Shown here in pieces: positions 13,906 to 18,536 of a stretch of 18,536 nt of DNA; the first letter of the stretch is position 1; each line of letters starts with the position of its first letter. The stretch spans positions 1-18,536 of the forward strand of contig CAYSAG010000077.1 of assembly GCA_964428935.1 (NCBI GenBank), read 5' to 3'. The position numbers were made by a program, and so were the translations under genes. The stretch comes from JAADHY01 sp964428935. Its GTDB lineage: Bacteria > Planctomycetota > Planctomycetia > Planctomycetales > Planctomycetaceae. Below the pieces are notes generated by a model. The model was not told the DNA's origin. It saw only the letters and a program-made list of their open reading frames with translations, and ran no database searches.

Positions 13906-15534
13906 ATGCAAGGCAACGACAAGAGGGGGGAACCGACCAGACGAGGGGCTTCGAACACACTTTACGTGTTGGCAATTGCGGCCGTGGCCCTGCTGTTCGT
14001 CCTGGGCGTGGTGTTGTTCCGCATGGGACGGAGCACCAGCCCGACGGCGACCAAGCCGACGTCCGGCGCCGGTTCGAGCACCGCGGGCGGTGAGGACACC
14101 AAGGAGCTGTTCTTCTACTGTGCGGCCGGTGTTCGACCGCCGGTGGAGCGAATCGCGGCCGAGTACCAGAAGGAGTACGGGATTGTCGTCCGCATTCAGT
14201 ACGGTGGCTCGCAGACCTTGCTCAGTCAAATCGACGTCTCGCGCAGCGGCGACTTGTACCTGGCCGCCGACGACAGCTACATCAAACTGGCGCGAGCCAG
14301 AGGGTTGGTGGAGGAGCGAATTCCGATTGGCTACCAGCGGCCGGTCATTGCCGTCAAGAAAGGGAACCCGAAAGGCATTCACGGCGTGGAAGACTTGCTG
14401 CGTCCGGACGTGAAAGTCGCCTTGGGCAACCCGGACCAGGCCGCCATTGGGCGAATCACGCGTAAGGTGCTTCAGAAGTCGGGGCACTGGGACGCCTTGA
14501 AGGAACAGGTCACGAAGACGGGCGTGTTCCTGCCGACCGTCCCGGAAGTGGCCAACAACGTGAAGCTGGGCGCAGCGGACGCGGGCATTGTGTGGGACGC
14601 CACGCTGGCCATTTACCCCGAGCTGGAGGCGGTTCGGACGCCCGAGCTGGACGTGGGCAAGTCGGCGATCATTGTCGCCGTGTTGAGTAGCTCGAAAGAC
14701 CCCACGCGTGCTCTTCACTTCGCTCGCTACTTGACCGCGAAAGACAAAGGCTTGGCCGTCTTCAGCGAAATGGGGTTCGAAACGGTCGAAGGAGACAAAT
14801 GGGCCGACGTTCCGGAAATCGTTTTCTACGCCGGCTCGGTGAACCGGCGGTCGGTCGAGCCGATCGTGAAGGAGTTTGAAAAGCGCGAGGGCATTCGAAT
14901 CAACACGGTCTACAACGGCTGTGGCATCCTGACCGCTCAAATGAGAACCATTAAGGAGCAGCGTCAGGGGCTTGGCTTCCCGGACGCTTACATGGCCTGC
15001 GACGTCTACTACCTGAACACGGTCCGCGACTGGTTCCAGGAAGACGTCGAAGTTTCGGACACCGAAATCGTCATTGCCGTACCCAAGGGCAACCCGAAGG
15101 GCATCCGCTCGCTGAAGGACCTGACCAAACCGGGCATTCGCGTTTCCGTCGGCCAGCCGGACCAGTGCACAATCGGCGTGCTGACGCGTGAGCTTCTGAA
15201 AAAGGAAGGACTGTACGACCAGGTCATGAAAAACGTGGTCACGCAGACGGCGTCGTCGGCCATGCTGGTGCCGACCGTGGTCACCGGCTCCGTGGACGCC
15301 ACGTTGGCCTACTTGACCGACACGCTGGCCGAAAAGGACCGCGTCGACGTCATTCGGATTCCGTCCGAAGCGGCGAAGGCCATTCAGCCGTTTGCAATTG
15401 CCAAGAGCAGTGAGCACAAGTGGCTGGTGCGGCGGCTGTTCGAAGCCATTGCCCGCTCGCGCGACAAGTTCGAAGCCGCCGGTTTTCACTTTCGACTGGA
15501 AGGCCCAAGACCAACGAAGATTTCGACAGAATGA
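13906..15534 (+). CDS. Membrane-anchored tandem ModA-like solute-binding protein
   Basis: A 542-residue protein with an N-terminal membrane anchor (about 19-40, LYVLAIAAVALLFVLGVVLF, after a positively charged head) and no obvious cleavage site, then a Ser/Thr/Gly linker. Two homologous type-2 periplasmic binding domains follow, at about 67-300 and 304-530. The duplication is plain: YGGSQTLLSQI pairs with YNGCGILTAQM, IAVKKGNPKGI with IAVPKGNPKGI, and GNPDQAAIGRITRKVLQ with GQPDQCTIGVLTRELLK. The domains resemble ModA/WtpA oxyanion-binding proteins (molybdate, tungstate, possibly sulfate). The Gly-Gly-Ser of domain 1 is Asn-Gly-Cys in domain 2, so ligand preference may differ. ATG at 13906 has AGGAGA 9 nt upstream. 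The stop overlaps the next start (ATGA), which shows translational coupling with the permease. Confidence 0.92.
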   Translation: MQGNDKRGEPTRRGASNTLYVLAIAAVALLFVLGVVLFRMGRSTSPTATKPTSGAGSSTAGGEDTKELFFYCAAGVRPPVERIAAEYQKEYGIVVRIQYGGSQTLLSQIDVSRSGDLYLAADDSYIKLARARGLVEERIPIGYQRPVIAVKKGNPKGIHGVEDLLRPDVKVALGNPDQAAIGRITRKVLQKSGHWDALKEQVTKTGVFLPTVPEVANNVKLGAADAGIVWDATLAIYPELEAVRTPELDVGKSAIIVAVLSSSKDPTRALHFARYLTAKDKGLAVFSEMGFETVEGDKWADVPEIVFYAGSVNRRSVEPIVKEFEKREGIRINTVYNGCGILTAQMRTIKEQRQGLGFPDAYMACDVYYLNTVRDWFQEDVEVSDTEIVIAVPKGNPKGIRSLKDLTKPGIRVSVGQPDQCTIGVLTRELLKKEGLYDQVMKNVVTQTASSAMLVPTVVTGSVDATLAYLTDTLAEKDRVDVIRIPSEAAKAIQPFAIAKSSEHKWLVRRLFEAIARSRDKFEAAGFHFRLEGPRPTKISTE

Positions 15535-16466
15535 CGGCAAGTTCAGCGCAGGCAGAAAGCGTTGGCAGTCGGACGGCCACGTTGACGACCGAGCGGCCGG
15601 CAGCGAGTCAGCCGCGCGTGGGTTCGGACGTACCGTTCTTTGTCGGCATGTGCGTCCTGGGCGGCTTGTACGTCGTCTTGCTGGTCGGGCTACTGGTTGC
15701 GGACGTGGCTTACATGACCGTCTCGTCCTCCGGAGCAACGGCCCAGCTGCCGGCCGCGCTGGAATGGGCTCGGCCCCTGCTCCGTCCAGCCCTGGCCATG
15801 GCCGCCGCTCTGGCCACGCCCGAAATCCAGTACTCCGTCAAGCTGACCATGGTCGCCTGCCTGTTCTCGGCCATTCTGTCGCTGTGTGTGGCCATTCCGA
15901 TCGGCTACATTCTGTCGCGGTTTCAGTTTCCGGGTCGCAACCTACTGGACGCCGTGCTCGACGTGCCCATTGTTCTGCCGCCACTGGTTGTGGGGCTAAG
16001 CTTGCTGATTTTGTTTCAATTTTGGCCGTTCCGGGTCATTGGGCCTTGGGTCGTCTTTCAGGTCCCGGCGGTCGTGCTCGCTCAGTTCATGGTCGCGGCG
16101 GCGTTTGCCGTTCGGGTCATGAGGGCCACGTTTGACCAGATCGACACTCGGCTGGAGAACGTGGCCATGACGCTGGGCTGCACGCGCGGACAAGCCTTTG
16201 GAATGGTCGTTCTTCCTCAGGCCCGACAAGGCATTCTGACGGCCGGAACCTTGGCGTGGGCCCGGGCGTTGGGCGAGTTCGGTCCGCTGCTGATTTTTGC
16301 CGGCGCGACCCGAATGAAGACCGAGGTGCTCTCGACCAGCGTGTTTCTGGAACTGAGCATTGGCAACCTGGAAGCGGCCGTCGCCGTGTCGCTCATCATG
16401 GTCTTCGCGGCCGTCTTGGTGCTGGTCGTCGCGCGAATTTGGGGCAGCCGGGACTTGTCTTTGTAG
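15531..16466 (+). CDS. ModB-like oxyanion ABC transporter permease
   Basis: A 311-residue permease of the ModB/CysT/WtpB class. It starts at the ATG overlapping the upstream stop codon. Six hydrophobic segments are visible: about 35-60, 101-128, 146-165, 178-198, 237-258 and 280-303. The cytoplasmic EAA loop that contacts the ATPase is at 210-230 (NVAMTLGCTRGQAFGMVVLP), and IVLPPLVVGL and WARALGEFGP are strongly ModB-like. It should form the channel for molybdate, tungstate or a related anion delivered by the tandem binding protein. The N-terminal 33 residues form a Ser/Thr/Ala-rich extension not usual for ModB. No modC-type ATPase gene follows; the next gene is convergent. The required ATPase must be encoded elsewhere or borrowed. 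Confidence 0.93.
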   Translation: MTASSAQAESVGSRTATLTTERPAASQPRVGSDVPFFVGMCVLGGLYVVLLVGLLVADVAYMTVSSSGATAQLPAALEWARPLLRPALAMAAALATPEIQYSVKLTMVACLFSAILSLCVAIPIGYILSRFQFPGRNLLDAVLDVPIVLPPLVVGLSLLILFQFWPFRVIGPWVVFQVPAVVLAQFMVAAAFAVRVMRATFDQIDTRLENVAMTLGCTRGQAFGMVVLPQARQGILTAGTLAWARALGEFGPLLIFAGATRMKTEVLSTSVFLELSIGNLEAAVAVSLIMVFAAVLVLVVARIWGSRDLSL

Positions 16467-16718
16467 CCCAGCGAGCACGACGACGGTCTGACGAACGACG
16501 CGCCAAGCCAACACAGCGAGCCGAGCGGCCGCACAGCGTCCGAGTGCGAACGGCGGTGCGGCGTCCAACTGCGCGGCAGGACCGCGAGCACGAAAGACAG
16601 ACGCCGCTCGCTGCCTGGCCGCCGAGCTCAGCTCGGTTTGCCCTTCGGGCTCGACCGCCCGCCTCTCCGACGGGCCCGGTGTTACGTTTTGCGTTTTGCG
16701 AGGCTCGCAGTCGCCGCG
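16467..16718. other. Convergent intergenic region
   Basis: A 252-bp gap between two convergent genes. Apart from the hairpins at 16621-16650 it contains a short tandem repeat, CGTTTTG twice then CG (16685-16700), beside a 5-bp hairpin TGCGA / TCGCA (16697-16709) next to the acylase stop codon. No credible gene is seen. Confidence 0.4.
16621..16650 (+). terminator. Possible terminator after the ModB-like gene
   Basis: A perfect 6-bp stem CCGAGC / GCTCGG with a 3-nt loop (16622-16636; a G-T pair can extend it) is followed by TTT, and a second 4-bp hairpin GCCC / GGGC follows at once (16640-16650). The position, 155 nt past the stop and in a convergent gap, suits a terminator; the T run is short. 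Confidence 0.4.
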
Positions 16719-18536
16719 TCAGCGACGGCCCTCGTGGCGACGTTCGGCTCGCTGAAGCTTCGTCGTGGAAACGGCCAGCGAGCGGACGGCCTTTTCGGAG
16801 AGCGGAGCGGGGTGGAGTCGCCCGGTTGCCCACAACTTCAGCGTCGAGGTTCGGAAAGGAGATTCCGGACGCTCGGACGCGCCGATTGGCAGCAGCGACA
16901 GCGACCGGTCCACGTCGTCCAGCCGGACGAACTGAGTGTAGGACTGGGCCGCCTGCGAGCGAATGGTCGCGCCGTCCACGCAAGCCAACGGCGGTTCGGG
17001 CAGGTCCCGAGCCGGGTCGAGCGACGGAAAACCGTCGAGGCTGACGAAGTACCCCAACCGGCGCCGCGTCACTTCTTGCCGAGCCTTTTCGTTCCACCGC
17101 TCCGTGTCCGGCCCGTACTTCGCAACCGCCGACCGCCACGCTCGAGCCAGAACCGTGTCGACGTAGCGAGCTTCCTTGTCGTTGAGCTGGGCCGTTCGCG
17201 GGTGCGCCAGCTTCTGTTGCAGCGACTTCAGGAACCGCGTCAGCCCCGTCTCACCGCCGCCGTACTCCGCAGCCAGCTCGGTGTTGACCACCCGGAACAT
17301 GGTGTTGATTTGCATGGCCAGAGCGGCTCCCGGCACGTTCAGGTCGCTCCGAGCGCCGGCCTTCAACCACGGCTCTAGGTGTTCGAGCGCTTTCCGGGCG
17401 TCGTCCGAGAGCGGTGCTTTCTGCTGGTCCCGCAAGAACAGACCCGCTCGCACCAAGTCGCGCCGAGCGGGGTTGACGTCGCTGTAGTGCACGGCCAGCA
17501 CGTCTTCGGGCGCAAAGAGCGGCTCGGAGGAAAGCAGCTCGTCCAGCCGAAACGACCGCAGCGTGTGGCCCAGAAAGCCAGTCGTCGCACCAATGTACGC
17601 CTTGTAGAACGAACCGATCGGTCGGTGGTTGGCACTGTAAATGTACCCTCGCTTCGGATTGAGAACGTGCGGCTTCAGGTCGTGCGGCAGAAAACCTTGC
17701 CAGTCGCCGTCGGAACGGGTGCCGTCCTGAGGGAAACGGCCCGCCGCCGGACTCCGGCTCGAACGGACCGGCAGAGCTCCCAGCACCCAGTAGCCAATGT
17801 TTCCTTGGCTGTCGCCGAAAACCACGTTCGCACTCGGGAACTGCCAGCCGGCCAGGGCCCGGGCGAACTGGAACGCGTCGCGGGCCCGCATCATCTGAAC
17901 GGCGGCCTGGACGGTCTCGCTGTCCTCAACGCAGACCGGAACGCGCTTGAGCGCAAACTGGCCGTCTTCCGGGCGAGCAAAGACGTAGTCGGTGACGAGC
18001 GGGCCGAGGTGCGTCCAGCGGACCGTCAGCTCCTGCGGCTCACCGCCCTTCACTCGAATCGTCTCTTTCACCAATTCCATGCGGCGCCACTGGCCGTCGA
18101 AGAAGTACTGGTCCGGGTGAGCGGGGTCGGTCTTGAGCCGGAACAGGTCGGCCTGGTCCGCCCCGAGAGCCGTCATGCCCCACGCCACATGCTCGTTGAA
18201 GCCGATTAGAATGACCGGGCTGCCGGGCACGCCAATGCCCCGCACGTTGAAGCTCCGGCCGCGAATGTGAAACTCGTAGAACATCGACGGATTGCCGACC
18301 AACGTCTGCGGGTCGCTGACCAGCACCGCCGACCCGGTTGTGGTTTTTCGTCCGCCGACGACCCAGGCGTGGCTGAACCGAGGGCCGGTGGGAGCGGTCA
18401 GCGGGTCGGTGCTACGGCCCAGCAAGCCGTGCTGCCGCAGAAAAGCATTCACCCGCTCGACCCATTCGCGCGAAACGTCGTCCCGGCCAACGACGGCCGC
18501 CGAGTCGTCTGCCTGCCGCGGTTCAGCCGCTCGCCG
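16719..18536 (-). CDS. Penicillin acylase-family hydrolase (N-terminal-nucleophile), 5' end beyond the window
   Basis: The gene is read leftward and its frame stays open to the right edge, so the N-terminal signal and much of the alpha chain are missing; 605 codons plus stop are visible. A GTG at 18452 is only an internal valine (the frame reads SREWVERVNAFL across it). The autocatalytic nucleophile is most likely the Ser encoded at 18372-18374 (RFSHAWVVGGRKTTTGSAVL), matching the Ser-x-x-Trp start of acylase beta chains. The family Asn is found in SANHRP (17628-17630), about residue 249 of the beta chain, close to Asn B241 of E. coli penicillin G acylase. THLGPLV and GFNEHVAWGMT are further family motifs. 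The beta chain, about 551 residues, has normal length. Members cleave amide bonds in the periplasm, for example beta-lactams, acyl-homoserine lactones or lipopeptides; the substrate here is unknown. Confidence 0.93.
   Translation of the reverse strand, partial: RRAAEPRQADDSAAVVGRDDVSREWVERVNAFLRQHGLLGRSTDPLTAPTGPRFSHAWVVGGRKTTTGSAVLVSDPQTLVGNPSMFYEFHIRGRSFNVRGIGVPGSPVILIGFNEHVAWGMTALGADQADLFRLKTDPAHPDQYFFDGQWRRMELVKETIRVKGGEPQELTVRWTHLGPLVTDYVFARPEDGQFALKRVPVCVEDSETVQAAVQMMRARDAFQFARALAGWQFPSANVVFGDSQGNIGYWVLGALPVRSSRSPAAGRFPQDGTRSDGDWQGFLPHDLKPHVLNPKRGYIYSANHRPIGSFYKAYIGATTGFLGHTLRSFRLDELLSSEPLFAPEDVLAVHYSDVNPARRDLVRAGLFLRDQQKAPLSDDARKALEHLEPWLKAGARSDLNVPGAALAMQINTMFRVVNTELAAEYGGGETGLTRFLKSLQQKLAHPRTAQLNDKEARYVDTVLARAWRSAVAKYGPDTERWNEKARQEVTRRRLGYFVSLDGFPSLDPARDLPEPPLACVDGATIRSQAAQSYTQFVRLDDVDRSLSLLPIGASERPESPFRTSTLKLWATGRLHPAPLSEKAVRSLAVSTTKLQRAERRHEGRR

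Noticed and set aside
13000..15738. A 912-codon open frame on the minus strand opposite the ATPase and binding-protein genes.
   Set aside because: Its translation is Arg/Ser/Pro/Val-rich without domains, and the plus strand encodes clear ABC and ModA-like proteins. Long antisense frames are a by-product of C-ending codons.
16685..16700. Tandem CGTTTTG repeat as a possible attachment site or start of an array.
   Set aside because: Only two short copies, no tRNA, integrase or further repeats nearby.

Overview
This is a GC-rich (about two-thirds G+C by eye), gene-dense chromosomal window. The protein types point to a member of the Planctomycetota: a BamB-like PQQ propeller with a signal peptide, a HEAT-repeat secreted protein with W/Y-rich motifs, a DUF3604 protein, and a small operon built around a secreted protein beginning CSVPVFRYALERW after its signal. 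The phylum is an inference from gene content; I see no rRNA or other phylogenetic marker. No tRNA, rRNA, CRISPR array, transposase or integrase was seen.

Layout. 216-4082 holds secreted proteins: an alpha/beta-hydrolase esterase (+), a convergent PQQ-propeller protein (-), and a HEAT-repeat protein (+), the last two diverging from a 322-bp promoter region. 4295-5569 holds two cytoplasmic genes: a family-4 Fe-S uracil-DNA glycosylase and the nickel regulator NikR. 5626-6375 (-) is a small RNase Z-like metallo-beta-lactamase protein, and 6852-9491 (+) is a large secreted protein combining an N-terminal propeller-like region with a DUF3604 (PHP-like) domain.

9806-16466 is a run of five co-directional membrane and transport genes. 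The first three are a membrane-anchored periplasmic protein with a CxC motif, a MacB/FtsX-type permease and a LolD/MacB-type ATPase. After a 397-bp gap with hairpins come a membrane-anchored protein with two tandem ModA-like binding domains and a ModB-like permease (ATGA overlap). No ModC-type ATPase accompanies the permease; the next gene, a penicillin acylase-family N-terminal-nucleophile hydrolase (-), converges and runs off the right edge.

The most interesting points are this composite five-gene transport locus with its double-domain binding protein, a marked scarcity of GATC (none in the first 9.7 kb), an isoleucine codon preference (ATT over ATC) that runs against the otherwise C-ending codon usage, and an arginine-rich segment in the DUF3604 protein that may reflect a pair of frameshifts.
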